Assembly: GCA_035566895.1 (NCBI GenBank)
Contig: DATMQA010000046.1
Coordinates: forward strand, 1-25,479
From: DATMQA01 sp035566895
GTDB taxonomy: Bacteria; Verrucomicrobiota; Verrucomicrobiia; Limisphaerales; UBA8199
Direction of reading: 5' to 3'
DNA: 25,479 nucleotides
Below, in pieces: positions 7,895-15,875 of the stretch. Each line of letters begins with the position of its first letter. The stretch's first letter is position 1. A program made the translations under genes and the position numbers. Under the pieces are notes generated by a model. It worked only from the letters and a program-made list of their open reading frames with translations. It did no database searches and was not told where the DNA came from.

Positions 7895-9211
7895 ATGAAT
7901 GGCCTCGGAATTTTGTTCGCGCTCATCACGGCTACGCTTATGTTCGTATTGCCAAGGCGGTGGGCGCTGGTTCCCTTGTTTATGGGGGCTGCTTACGTGA
8001 CCGTGGGGCAAGTCATAGAAGCCGGGCCGTTTCATTTTACGATCATGCGTCTCCTGCTGGCCGTGGGGTTTTTGCGGGTGATCGTCAAGAGAGAGCGCAT
8101 CGAGGGCGGGCTGACTGGCCTGGATAAAATAGTGATCCTTTGGGCCGTCTGGGCGGTCGTGAGCAGCGCGTTTCACAACAACCTATTGGTCACGATGCTG
8201 GGAACGGCTTATTCCGCCCTGGGCTCGTACTTTCTGCTGCGGGTGTTCATTCAAACGCCGGAAGATTTCATCAGGTGCGCAAAGATCCTGATTGTGTTGC
8301 TGGTCCCGGTGGCCGGCGAAATGGTTTTGGAGAAGTGGGCGGGCAAGAATGCCTTTGCCGTGTTCGGGTATGTGACCGAAACCGTTCACGTTCGAAACGG
8401 AAAGATTCGCGCGCAGGGGGCCTTTTCCCATTCGATTCTGGCCGGCACCGTCGGGGCGATGGTTTTTCCGCTGGCCGTTCTGGTCTGGCGCAACCAACGC
8501 AAATTGGCCTGGCTGGGTTTTGGGGTGGCCGGAGTGATGGTGCTTGCGTCGGCTTCCAGTGGGCCGGTGATGACGCTGATGACGATCGGCGCGGCCCTGG
8601 CATGTTGGAGAGCGCGGAACATGTTACGCTGGATATGTTGGAGCGTCGTGGTGGCCCTCATCGCGTTGAATTTTATCATGAACGATCCGGTTTACTTTTT
8701 GCTGGCTCGGATTGACCTGGCCGGCGGGAGCACGGGATGGTATCGTGCGGCCTTAATCCAATCGGCGTTAAAACATCTCGGTGAGTGGTGGATGGTCGGC
8801 ACCGACTATACCCGCCACTGGATGCCTTCCGGTGTTGGCTGGAGTCCAAACCACACCGACATCACCAATCATTATCTTCAAATGGGGGTCTGGGGCGGCC
8901 TCCCGTTGATGGTGCTGTTTATCGGAATCATGTATGCTGGTTTTTCGCGGCTCACCAAGGCGTGGCGGATGGAGCATAACGCTTCCTTTGAGCAGCAATT
9001 CTTTATCTGGACACTCGGCGCCATTTTGTTCGGGCACGCGACGACTCTGATTTCGATTTGTTATTTTGACCAATCGGAGCTGTTCCTTTACCTGACGTTC
9101 GCCGGCATTGCTGCGCTCCGGGTCACCCAACCCATTGCCCAACCGTTTGCCACCGGAGAGGAAGAATTGACTTCGGCGGGATATTCTCATGAGCCTTGCA
9201 CCGCCCCCTGA
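7895..9211 (+). CDS. Polytopic membrane protein, O-antigen ligase/polymerase (Wzy/WaaL-like)
   Basis: A 438-residue, strongly hydrophobic protein with about ten or more predicted membrane segments: the first from residue 3 (L-G-I-L-F-A-L-I-T-A), others around F-L-L-R-V-F-I, A-G-T-V-G-A-M-V-F-P-L-A-V-L-V-W, V-M-V-L-A-S-A-S-S-G-P-V and the C-terminal F-I-W-T-L-G-A-I-L-F-G. A large hydrophilic loop at about 265-335 contains W-Y-R-A-A-L-I-Q-S-A-L and N-H-T-D-I-T-N-H-Y-L-Q-M-G-V-W-G-G, the arrangement typical of the O-antigen ligase superfamily, whose periplasmic loop holds the catalytic region. It would polymerise or ligate the undecaprenol-linked repeat units in the inner membrane. The ATG at 7895 has no strong ribosome site. 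Its 3' end overlaps the longest version of the next gene by 23 nt. Polymerase and ligase cannot be told apart from sequence. Confidence 0.85.
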   Translation: MNGLGILFALITATLMFVLPRRWALVPLFMGAAYVTVGQVIEAGPFHFTIMRLLLAVGFLRVIVKRERIEGGLTGLDKIVILWAVWAVVSSAFHNNLLVTMLGTAYSALGSYFLLRVFIQTPEDFIRCAKILIVLLVPVAGEMVLEKWAGKNAFAVFGYVTETVHVRNGKIRAQGAFSHSILAGTVGAMVFPLAVLVWRNQRKLAWLGFGVAGVMVLASASSGPVMTLMTIGAALACWRARNMLRWICWSVVVALIALNFIMNDPVYFLLARIDLAGGSTGWYRAALIQSALKHLGEWWMVGTDYTRHWMPSGVGWSPNHTDITNHYLQMGVWGGLPLMVLFIGIMYAGFSRLTKAWRMEHNASFEQQFFIWTLGAILFGHATTLISICYFDQSELFLYLTFAGIAALRVTQPIAQPFATGEEELTSAGYSHEPCTAP

Positions 9212-10844
9212 TCAACTTCTCGTCCAGGCGAACCCGCGGACTCGAAAGCCGAACATGAGATATGCCATTCATGTCCGGGCGGAAGCCGAGACCGTTTCCT
9301 GGCGGGGTCTGTTCCCGCTTTTGGAGGGCGTCTTGCCGGTCAGGTTCATTTGTTCGACCGCTCTTGAGTGTGAAGGGGCGGGGGAGATCATTCTTCATAA
9401 AGGCGAGCGTCCCATTGGCAGAAACGCAAGAATACCCAGTCTTGAAGTTCCAGGGGGCGAGAACGTATCGGCACGCGGCGACCTGCTGGAGACTGTGGTG
9501 CGGTTTGCGGACGACACTGACGCGCCTTTTCCGTTTCGAGCCCGAACCTTGCAGACGCGGGTGGCGACGGAACCAGAACTCATTGCGCCAGGGGATGGGC
9601 ACAGGGTCTTGGCGTGCACTGACCGGGGCCCGGTATGGACGGTGTCTCTGGAGGACGGCGTGAAGCATTTCGAATCAGGTTTTCGCCCGCCCGGGGTTGG
9701 GTCTGAGGCCTGCCTCAAGGACGTGCTTAATGGGGAGCGTTTCCTCGAACTACTGCCGCTCCTGCACTGGCTTCGGGAGATTTGCGCGGGAAGTGCCTTT
9801 GAGGGGCCGCCGCTCAGGGCGTGTTTCATGTTTGATGATCCCAACCTGCACTGGCCTCGCTATGGTTGTCTGGACTTTCGGCAGATTGCGGCACATTCCG
9901 CGAAAGAGAACTACCACGTTTCGTTCGCCACCATTCCGCTTGACGCCTGGTTCACTCATAAAGGAACGGTGAAGTTGTTCGCGGGGAACGCCGATCGACT
10001 TTCCTTGCTGGTCCACGGGAATAACCACACTTATTGCGAGCTGGCGCGCGACTACTCGGAATCAGAGCGGTTGGCGTTGTTACGACAGGCGATTCATCGT
10101 ATTGAGGGCTTCGAAAGTCTCACCGGGCTGCAGGTCTCACGAGTTATGGTTGCCCCGGGGGGCGCGTGTTCTGAGGCTATGCTCGCGGAGCTTCCCCGGT
10201 GCGGATTCGAGGCGGCCTGTATTTCGCATGGCTCATTGGAATCCTTTAACAAAGGACGGCCCTGGACGAGCACGCTGGGGTATGCTCCAGCCGAACTCAT
10301 TGGAGATTGTCCCGTATTGCCGCGCTGGGGGTTTGCGGGCGCTACCACCAATGCCATCCTGCTGGCAGCGTTTCTGCGCCAGGCGATTATTATCCGAGGC
10401 CACCAGCAGGATTTGCGGGACGGCATAGAACTCCTGAACCACCATGGCCGATTTATAAACAGCCTTGGTCCCGTCCGGTGGTCAAACATAACCGAAATCA
10501 GCCGGGCGAGTTACCAATGGCGAATGAACGGTAACGCGTGTACGATCAGACCGCTAGGCCGAAGAGTGACTTGCCGGGTGCCGCGGCACGCTAGGCGCCT
10601 GATGATTGAGCGACCCTCTACTGCTTTTCCAGAGAGCTGGCAAGTATCGGGTCTGGACGGACCCACGGTGACTTCACCGGCCGGAGAGTGTGTTTCATTA
10701 CCGGAGACGTTTGGCGGCGAGCTTTCATTAAGTGCCGTTCCAGAAACAGGTGCGCCATCCAGAAATGGAAGATACCGGCCGTCGACAGTTGCCTTTTTGC
10801 GTCGCCTGCTGACCGAGGGCAGGGATCGCCTTCTACCGGTGTGA
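9189..10844 (+). CDS. Protein with polysaccharide deacetylase-like (NodB-fold) core
   Basis: A 551-residue protein without signal peptide or membrane segments, so probably cytoplasmic. Residues 1-190 are a beta-rich N-terminal region with no motif I recognise. The central part has the layout of a carbohydrate-esterase-4/NodB-like domain: C-F-M-F-D-D-P (Asp216, Asp217), then L-V-H-G-N-N-H (His276, His280), then V-M-V-A-P-G-G (Pro323-Gly325). These match motifs 1-3 of polysaccharide deacetylases in order and spacing, except that motif 3 lacks the usual arginine. The C-terminal 110 residues look like a small beta domain. The longest start (9189) overlaps the Wzy-like gene; an ATG at 9255, preceded by GAAAG and beginning directly with strand M-R-Y-A-I-H-V, is equally plausible. 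It may trim N-acetyl groups of the polysaccharide or be a non-catalytic relative. Coupling to the upstream gene suggests it acts on the same polymer. Confidence 0.7.
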   Translation: MSLAPPPDQLLVQANPRTRKPNMRYAIHVRAEAETVSWRGLFPLLEGVLPVRFICSTALECEGAGEIILHKGERPIGRNARIPSLEVPGGENVSARGDLLETVVRFADDTDAPFPFRARTLQTRVATEPELIAPGDGHRVLACTDRGPVWTVSLEDGVKHFESGFRPPGVGSEACLKDVLNGERFLELLPLLHWLREICAGSAFEGPPLRACFMFDDPNLHWPRYGCLDFRQIAAHSAKENYHVSFATIPLDAWFTHKGTVKLFAGNADRLSLLVHGNNHTYCELARDYSESERLALLRQAIHRIEGFESLTGLQVSRVMVAPGGACSEAMLAELPRCGFEAACISHGSLESFNKGRPWTSTLGYAPAELIGDCPVLPRWGFAGATTNAILLAAFLRQAIIIRGHQQDLRDGIELLNHHGRFINSLGPVRWSNITEISRASYQWRMNGNACTIRPLGRRVTCRVPRHARRLMIERPSTAFPESWQVSGLDGPTVTSPAGECVSLPETFGGELSLSAVPETGAPSRNGRYRPSTVAFLRRLLTEGRDRLLPV

Positions 10845-11143
10845 GGACCGCTTGCTGTCTGAATGCTCTCCGTGATTGTCTTACTTCGGGACGGCTCGGG
10901 ATGGGGGGCTCTATTCGAAGCGGGAAGGTGGCCCGGGGAATCCTCCAGCCCTGGCCAAGGAAGGTCCTAGTGGCTTGTAAACGCGCGCCTGCTCTATCTT
11001 TCGTTCTGTTGGGCGCGGGTGCGCGGGTGCGTGGCTCCGGCCGGCTGAACGGGTCGGTTGGCACATGTCTTGCGTAGGTGCTAGGGTAGCGTACCGCGCG
11101 GGTACTGCAACGAGTACCAACACTCGAGAAAAACCGAGCGTTT
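10845..11143 (+). other. Non-coding control region of 299 nt before the beta-helix gene
   Basis: No gene is supported here; frames crossing it on either strand are extensions or shadows of neighbours. It contains the sigma-54-type promoter at 11059-11073. In the presumed 5' leader there is a 5-bp inverted repeat GTACC (11091-11095)/GGTAC (11101-11105) and the overlapping short complements CGAG/CTCG/CGAG (11111-11114, 11123-11126, 11135-11138), which could fold in alternative ways. The element GGCTCTATTC-GAAGCGG (10907-10923) resembles one in the intergenic region at 2594-2620. Confidence 0.55.
11059..11073 (+). promoter_or_regulatory. Sigma-54 (RpoN) -24/-12 promoter
   Basis: TGGCAC (11059-11064), five bases, then TTGC (11070-11073). 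This matches the RpoN consensus TGGCAC-N5-TTGC at all ten specified bases, with the diagnostic GG (11060-11061) and GC (11072-11073) separated by exactly ten bases; only the weakly conserved base after GC differs (G instead of A/T). Transcription would start near 11085, giving a leader of about 60 nt before the ATG at 11144. It lies in non-coding DNA on the coding strand of the downstream gene, which makes a chance match less likely. Such promoters need an AAA+ activator, for which no gene is present in the window. Confidence 0.7.
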
Positions 11144-14101
11144 ATGAAAGTAATTATGGAACGAAGAGAATCAGTTTTGAGACCCCTCGCGGATGGCTCC
11201 ACCAGCGCGCCGGAAAAGTTCTGCGGCCGCAGTCGCCTTAGCCAATGGCTCGCAGTAGCGATTGGGCTCGGGGCCCTGGCGTTTACCAGCAGCGCCTGGT
11301 CCACGAATTGGTATGTACGGCCCGCCGCCGCCGGCGCTAATAGCGGAGCCGATTGGAACAACGCCTGGACAATCGGCACCATCGCCTGGTCCAGAATTCA
11401 ACCCGGCGATACTATCTGGATTGCGGGCGGAACGTACGGTCAATCCCTAAACCCACAGGCCAACGGCGCCGCGGGCAATCCTATTTTGATCAAGCGTGTT
11501 CTGTCCACGGACGCCGCAGCGACGAGCGCCGCAGGCTGGAGTGGTTCATTTGACTCGCAGGTCGTAATTTCTCCGCTGCTTAACAGCCCGATCACGTGGA
11601 ACAATGGCACGGTGGGGAGTTATGTCTCAATCGATGGGCGGATTAACTCTGGAATTCAGGCGCGGATAGCTGATTTCGCCGCTTACTCGGCGGCCGTGAG
11701 CTTCGGCCCTGGTTGCAGCGGAGCGCACGATGTGAGCGTGGCCAACCTTGACATGGTTGGACCAGGCCTTGGCGCCATCATCCAAAACAATCTGGCCATT
11801 TTTGGCATTGCTAATGGGCAGTCTTCGGTGACTACGGCTTACAATATCTCGGTGACCTCGTGTCTCATACATGGTGGGCCAAATCTGATCCGGATGTTTG
11901 CTGCCACCGGCGTCCTCTTCGATCACTGCAAATTCTACGAGAACGGAGATGCCAACCCCTCGGTATTCCATCCGAATCTGGCAGAGTTGGCCAACAATTC
12001 CAACCTCACCTGGCGGTACTGTGATTTCACCGGTTGGCAGGTGGAAGGCTTGATGCTCTATGGCGACTCGGGCGCCGTTTACATGTATGGCTGCGTGTGG
12101 CATATGACCTCGGCGACCGGAAACCGGGTGATCTGGCTGTCACAGACCGGAAACAGCACCGGCAGCCAAGGTCCGATTATTTTGTATAACAACACGTTTG
12201 TGAACGCTCCCGTCACGATCAATGAAGCGGGCTCGATCGCATTTGCCGCAGGGAGTCAGTGTCGCAATAACATCTATTGGAATTCCGGCTACGGAGGCAG
12301 CGTGCCGGGAGATATGGATTACGAATTTTCGAGCGGCTCTGTGAGCGGAGCCCATAGCATCAGCGGAGGGGCTAATCCGTTTGTCAATTACTCCGGCGGA
12401 GATTTTCATATTGGCTCAACCATTGCCGCAAATGAGCCGCGCAACAAAGGGGTGGCGCTTGCCGCGGCGTATAGCACGGACATGGATGGGAATCAGCGGG
12501 GAGCCGACGGTGCCTGGGATATCGGCGCCTATGAATACCCCTCGGGAGGGCCGAGCACAAATCCGATCATTTCGATCTCGCCGAGCACACTGGCGTTTGC
12601 CCCGCTATTTCAAGGCAAGAGCGCTACTAATTATTTCACGGTTCAGAATGCCGGCAGTGGAACCCTGGCGGGGAGCGCCTCGCTCAGCGGCAGCAACAGC
12701 GCCTTCCGAATTACCTCAGGTCAAACTTACAGTTTAAGCGCTGGGCAGACAGCGAACGTAGGTATCAGTTACAGCCCCGCCTCGGCCAATGACGGGGCAC
12801 TGGCGACCTTCACCGGCGGAGGAGGAGTTACGGCGACGGTCAGTGGCCAACTCCAGATGGTTTTATCCGGGTTATCGTTTCCGTCTTACGCCGGGAGCAT
12901 TACGGCGCCATTCACAACCAATGGCGGTTACCTTTCGCAGACCGTGGATGCGTCCCAGACCGGGATGGCCAGTGGCGGGAGTGCCGTTTATGCGATCAAC
13001 ATTCCAGCAGCAGGCAACTATACAGTCTCGGCAATGGTGAACGCGCCCAACTCGGCGGCCAAATCATTTTGGGTGAACATGGATGCCCAGCCGACGGATC
13101 CAACGATGATCTGGGATGTTTTCCCGTACACCTCGGGTTTTGAGAGCCGGGTCGTTTCGTGGCGTGGTAACGGTTCTCCTACCAATGACCAGTTTGCGCC
13201 CGCAGTCTTTAATCTCTCCGCTGGAGTTCACCAACTCATCGTGCGCGGGCGAGAAGCCGGCGTTCAGCTCGGCAATATCACGATCGCCCCTTACAATCCC
13301 AATTCCATCCTGCCGCCGACGGTTTCGGCCATCACCTCAAGCGCGTCGGATGTTGATCCGACCGTGGCCGGACTCCAGGTCTTCGCCGGGTCGGCCGTCC
13401 AATATTCCGGTTCCGCCACCGATCCCAATGGCTATCCCCTTAGCTGGCAGTGGCTTTACACCGTGAATGGTGGTGCTGAAACGGTCTATTCGAGCGGCAC
13501 GGGCGCCCCTTCAGGTATTTCCTTTAATTACGGCTCCAGCACCGCCGGCAACACTTTCGTGTGGAAATTGCGCGTAAGTAACGGACATCTGACCTCTGAA
13601 TCTGATTTGACCGTGGGAGTCGAGGCTCCGCCGGTAGCGGGAGGGGGCCTGAGTTTCCAGGCTACAGCCGCCGTGCTTTCCGGTCCATTTGCCCTGGCTA
13701 GCGGTGCGATTTCGCAGTCGACGGAAACGGGTGTTACCAATGGCGGCCAGGCGGCCTTTACCTTCACCATCACCACCGCTGGCAACTATGTGGTCCAGGC
13801 ACTGGTGAATGCCCCGAGCACCGCCGCCAATTCATTCTTTGTGAACGTCGACGGTCAGCCGCAAGATCCCACGATGATCTTCGACGTCCCGCTCACCTCC
13901 GGTTTCGAGCAACGCATCGTAAGCTGGCGCGGGAACGGCACGGACGTGAGCGATCAGTTCGTTCCCAAGACCTTCAGCCTGACGGCTGGTGTGCACCAGC
14001 TTATCATTGTGGGCCGCGAAGCCAATACTCAGTTACAGGCTGTTTCGATTCTGCCGTTGCCCGCTGCGCCGCAACATCTGCGGATCGTCGCGGGGCTTTA
14101 A
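11144..14101 (+). CDS. Secreted right-handed beta-helix protein with ASH-like and duplicated jelly-roll modules
   Basis: A 985-residue exported protein. A long basic n-region (about 34 residues) precedes a hydrophobic core W-L-A-V-A-I-G-L-G-A-L-A-F, with likely cleavage near A-W-S (51-53). Mature domains: a right-handed parallel beta-helix of pectate-lyase-like type from T-N-W-Y-V-R-P (54) to about 465, including G-D-T-I-W-I-A-G-G-T-Y and many short N-N/N-G turns; an ASH/choice-of-anchor-D-like beta domain (about 475-570); a jelly-roll module (577-716); an Ig/PKD-like domain (about 723-830); and a second jelly-roll copy (836-972). The end, Q-H-L-R-I-V-A-G-L, has no PEP-CTERM or other sorting signal. 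Function is probably binding or processing of extracellular polysaccharide; no catalytic residues can be assigned. It has its own sigma-54-type promoter and a hairpin after its stop. ATG at 11156 is an alternative start. Confidence 0.85.
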   Translation: MKVIMERRESVLRPLADGSTSAPEKFCGRSRLSQWLAVAIGLGALAFTSSAWSTNWYVRPAAAGANSGADWNNAWTIGTIAWSRIQPGDTIWIAGGTYGQSLNPQANGAAGNPILIKRVLSTDAAATSAAGWSGSFDSQVVISPLLNSPITWNNGTVGSYVSIDGRINSGIQARIADFAAYSAAVSFGPGCSGAHDVSVANLDMVGPGLGAIIQNNLAIFGIANGQSSVTTAYNISVTSCLIHGGPNLIRMFAATGVLFDHCKFYENGDANPSVFHPNLAELANNSNLTWRYCDFTGWQVEGLMLYGDSGAVYMYGCVWHMTSATGNRVIWLSQTGNSTGSQGPIILYNNTFVNAPVTINEAGSIAFAAGSQCRNNIYWNSGYGGSVPGDMDYEFSSGSVSGAHSISGGANPFVNYSGGDFHIGSTIAANEPRNKGVALAAAYSTDMDGNQRGADGAWDIGAYEYPSGGPSTNPIISISPSTLAFAPLFQGKSATNYFTVQNAGSGTLAGSASLSGSNSAFRITSGQTYSLSAGQTANVGISYSPASANDGALATFTGGGGVTATVSGQLQMVLSGLSFPSYAGSITAPFTTNGGYLSQTVDASQTGMASGGSAVYAINIPAAGNYTVSAMVNAPNSAAKSFWVNMDAQPTDPTMIWDVFPYTSGFESRVVSWRGNGSPTNDQFAPAVFNLSAGVHQLIVRGREAGVQLGNITIAPYNPNSILPPTVSAITSSASDVDPTVAGLQVFAGSAVQYSGSATDPNGYPLSWQWLYTVNGGAETVYSSGTGAPSGISFNYGSSTAGNTFVWKLRVSNGHLTSESDLTVGVEAPPVAGGGLSFQATAAVLSGPFALASGAISQSTETGVTNGGQAAFTFTITTAGNYVVQALVNAPSTAANSFFVNVDGQPQDPTMIFDVPLTSGFEQRIVSWRGNGTDVSDQFVPKTFSLTAGVHQLIIVGREANTQLQAVSILPLPAAPQHLRIVAGL
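12872..13291 (+). repeat. Jelly-roll-like module, copy 1 (within beta-helix protein)
   Basis: A 140-residue module beginning L-S-F-P-S-Y-A-G-S. It shares with copy 2 (13649-14059) the segments A-G-N-Y-T-V, V-N-A-P, Q-P-x-D-P-T-M-I, T-S-G-F-E, V-S-W-R-G-N-G, G-V-H-Q-L-I and G-R-E-A. The pattern of strands ending in a G-R-E-A-G-V-Q-L type motif is that of galactose-binding-like carbohydrate-binding domains. Confidence 0.8.
13649..14059 (+). repeat. Jelly-roll-like module, copy 2 (within beta-helix protein)
   Basis: A 137-residue second copy of the module at 12872-13291, beginning L-S-F-Q-A-T-A-A. Conserved core residues are near-identical while loops differ, indicating an old internal duplication. 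It ends 14 codons before the stop, so it forms the C-terminus of the protein. Confidence 0.8.
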
Positions 14102-14130
14102 GCCAACCAATCGTTTACTCAGCGACTTAG

Positions 14131-14156
14131 GCTGTGAACGGGTTCTCCGTCACAGC
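14131..14156 (+). terminator. Strong hairpin, possible terminator or attenuator
   Basis: A perfect 7-bp inverted repeat GCTGTGA (14131-14137)/TCACAGC (14150-14156), extended inside by a one-base bulge and CGG/CCG, closing a 5-nt GTTCT loop. It begins 30 nt after the beta-helix stop codon and ends 17 nt before the GT4 start. The following ACTTCGCTTTCCC is pyrimidine-rich but lacks a true U-tract, so termination may be partial; an RNA-stability role is also possible. Confidence 0.5.
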
Positions 14157-14173
14157 ACTTCGCTTTCCCTGGT

Positions 14174-15238
14174 ATGAGGATTACCTTTGTTGCTCCTGGT
14201 CCGCTCGGAGGCGGGGCTCGGGTCGTCACCGAATACGCGCGAGGACTACTCAAGCGAGGCCACCATGCGCGCATCTTGTATGGGCGGCATAATCTTAGGG
14301 TCCGGGACGCCCTCCGTGATACCTACCTGAGGCTTCGCTACAGCAGTCGTGACAATTGGCTGCGCTCTTTTCCTGGCGAAGCTGTCGCTTACGACAAGCT
14401 CACTCCGGAACTGGCAGGACGAAATGACGCCGTAATTGGTGTGGGCGCGAACTGCACGCTGAGCATCGCCAGTCTGCCCGGTTGGTGCGGCGTTAAGGTC
14501 CACAACTGTCATGGCCGCGAACTCAGCAACATGGAGCGGATGCGCACGGCTTGGGAGCTGCGCATGCCCCGGATAGTCGTTGCCTCCTATCTCGAACGGG
14601 AAATGCGCGCACGGGGCTGCGAAGATGAGATTTATACGGTGCACAACGGTGTAGAATCGGAAGAGTACTTTCCCGCCTTGCCGGAGGAAGCGCGCAGCGG
14701 GGTCGGGACCGTGTTTCATGGAGCCTACACAAAAGGGCCGGAACTGATTCTGGGCGTGTTTCAGCAACTCCATCAGTTAAGCCCGAGCACTCCGTTGATG
14801 ATGTTCGGCAGTTACCCGCGGCCCGCGGGTTTGCCGGCCGGGACGAAGTACGTGCGTTTGCCCTCTATTGCACAGGCCAGGGGCCTGTACTCACGAGCGG
14901 AAGTTTGGTTCTGCGGTAGCCGGTCCGAGGGCTTTCCAGGCCCGGTGCTGGAAGCAATGGCCTGCGGTTGCGCGCTCGTCAGCACCGACTGCGGAGGCAG
15001 CGCCGACCAAATCCAGGACGGCCATTCCGGGTATCTTGTGCCGGTGGATGATGTCGAGGCGATGACCGGACGCATTCTCAACTTGCTTCGGGAGCCGGAC
15101 CTGCGAAAGCGGTTCCGGGCTGCTGCACAAGCGGGACTGAGCGGGTTTACCTGGACCAAGGCCATCCAGAGCCTGGAAACGGCGCTGGCTTCTATCACCG
15201 CCAAAGGCGCCCCCTCGTTGGTGGGCATTACCGGGTGA
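14174..15238 (+). CDS. Glycosyltransferase family 4 (GT-B)
   Basis: A 354-residue GT-B retaining glycosyltransferase. The N-terminus M-R-I-T-F-V-A-P-G-P-L-G-G-G-A-R-V-V has the glycine-rich loop of the acceptor-binding domain. The C-terminal donor domain contains the family-4 E-x7-E motif in S-E-G-F-P-G-P-V-L-E-A-M-A-C-G (Glu252, Glu260), followed by G-G-S-A-D-Q-I and G-Y-L-V-P-V-D-D-V-E-A. A basic residue in the G-A-Y-T-K-G-P-E segment is a candidate for contacting the donor phosphate. It is a cytoplasmic enzyme probably acting on the lipid-linked repeat unit. It is the first gene after the hairpin and heads a tight run of six genes; its sugar donor is unknown. Confidence 0.9.
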   Translation: MRITFVAPGPLGGGARVVTEYARGLLKRGHHARILYGRHNLRVRDALRDTYLRLRYSSRDNWLRSFPGEAVAYDKLTPELAGRNDAVIGVGANCTLSIASLPGWCGVKVHNCHGRELSNMERMRTAWELRMPRIVVASYLEREMRARGCEDEIYTVHNGVESEEYFPALPEEARSGVGTVFHGAYTKGPELILGVFQQLHQLSPSTPLMMFGSYPRPAGLPAGTKYVRLPSIAQARGLYSRAEVWFCGSRSEGFPGPVLEAMACGCALVSTDCGGSADQIQDGHSGYLVPVDDVEAMTGRILNLLREPDLRKRFRAAAQAGLSGFTWTKAIQSLETALASITAKGAPSLVGITG

Positions 15239-15277
15239 TGGTTGCTTTGCGGCGACCTGGCCGTTGAATGGAGCAAC

Positions 15278-15871
15278 GTGGGCACAAAGATCCTGGAACA
15301 GGCGGCGCGTGAGTGGAGCGTCTTGAGAACACGGGCGATGTGGGCCTGGCGTTTGCACGGGCTGGGCGCCCGGTCGGTTCTGAAACGCAAGCTGCTGGTT
15401 AACGAACCGAGCGCGGTTTCGATTGGCTCGCGCGTGACCATTATGGACGAATTCGTTCTGGTGGATCTGTGTCCGGGTGCCGGGAGGAGTCCAAAAATCT
15501 TTATCGGAGATGGCTGCACTATCCTGTTTCGGTTCCAATGCAACGCGGCGGAGTCCGTTCGGATCGGACGCAATGTGTTGATTGCGTCGAACGTTTTGAT
15601 TTGTGATTCTGACCATGTGGTGGAGCCCGGCGGCGTGCCGGCCACAAGGAATGAAAAATTTGTGACCCGCCCCGTATCCGTCCAGGACAATTGCTGGATT
15701 GGCCAGAACGCGGTTATCCTGAAAGGTGTCACTATCGGCCACCACTCTATCGTAGGTGCTAACAGCGTGGTTACCCGGGACGTGCCGCCCTGCAGCGTTG
15801 TCGGCGGCAATCCCGCCCGGGTCCTCAAGGGTTTGCAACGCGAACCTGCCCCTTCCGACCCTGTCGCTTGA
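15278..15871 (+). CDS. Hexapeptide-repeat acyltransferase (left-handed beta-helix)
   Basis: A 197-residue protein of the WbbJ/LacA/maltose O-acetyltransferase type. Hexapeptide turns are seen from I-G-S-R-V-T-I-M onward: I-G-D-G-C-T-I, I-G-R-N-V-L-I-A, I-G-Q-N-A-V-I-L-K-G-V-T-I-G-H-H-S-I-V-G-A-N-S-V-V-T-R-D-V-P, and the family ending V-V-G-G-N-P-A-R-V-L-K. Asp112-His113 in C-D-S-D-H-V-V is the likely catalytic histidine region. It would O-acetylate (or otherwise acylate) a sugar of the repeat unit from acetyl-CoA. The start is uncertain: GTG at 15278 with GGAG four bases upstream is preferred, but TTG at 15242, 3 nt after the GT4 stop, would add 12 residues. The next gene begins 4 nt after the stop. 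Confidence 0.88.
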   Translation: MGTKILEQAAREWSVLRTRAMWAWRLHGLGARSVLKRKLLVNEPSAVSIGSRVTIMDEFVLVDLCPGAGRSPKIFIGDGCTILFRFQCNAAESVRIGRNVLIASNVLICDSDHVVEPGGVPATRNEKFVTRPVSVQDNCWIGQNAVILKGVTIGHHSIVGANSVVTRDVPPCSVVGGNPARVLKGLQREPAPSDPVA

Positions 15872-15875
15872 TTCT

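Noticed and set aside
10618..11382. A 254-codon minus-strand frame spanning the intergenic control region
   Set aside because: It overlaps both flanking genes and shows no domain or ribosome site; composition is typical of an antisense shadow.
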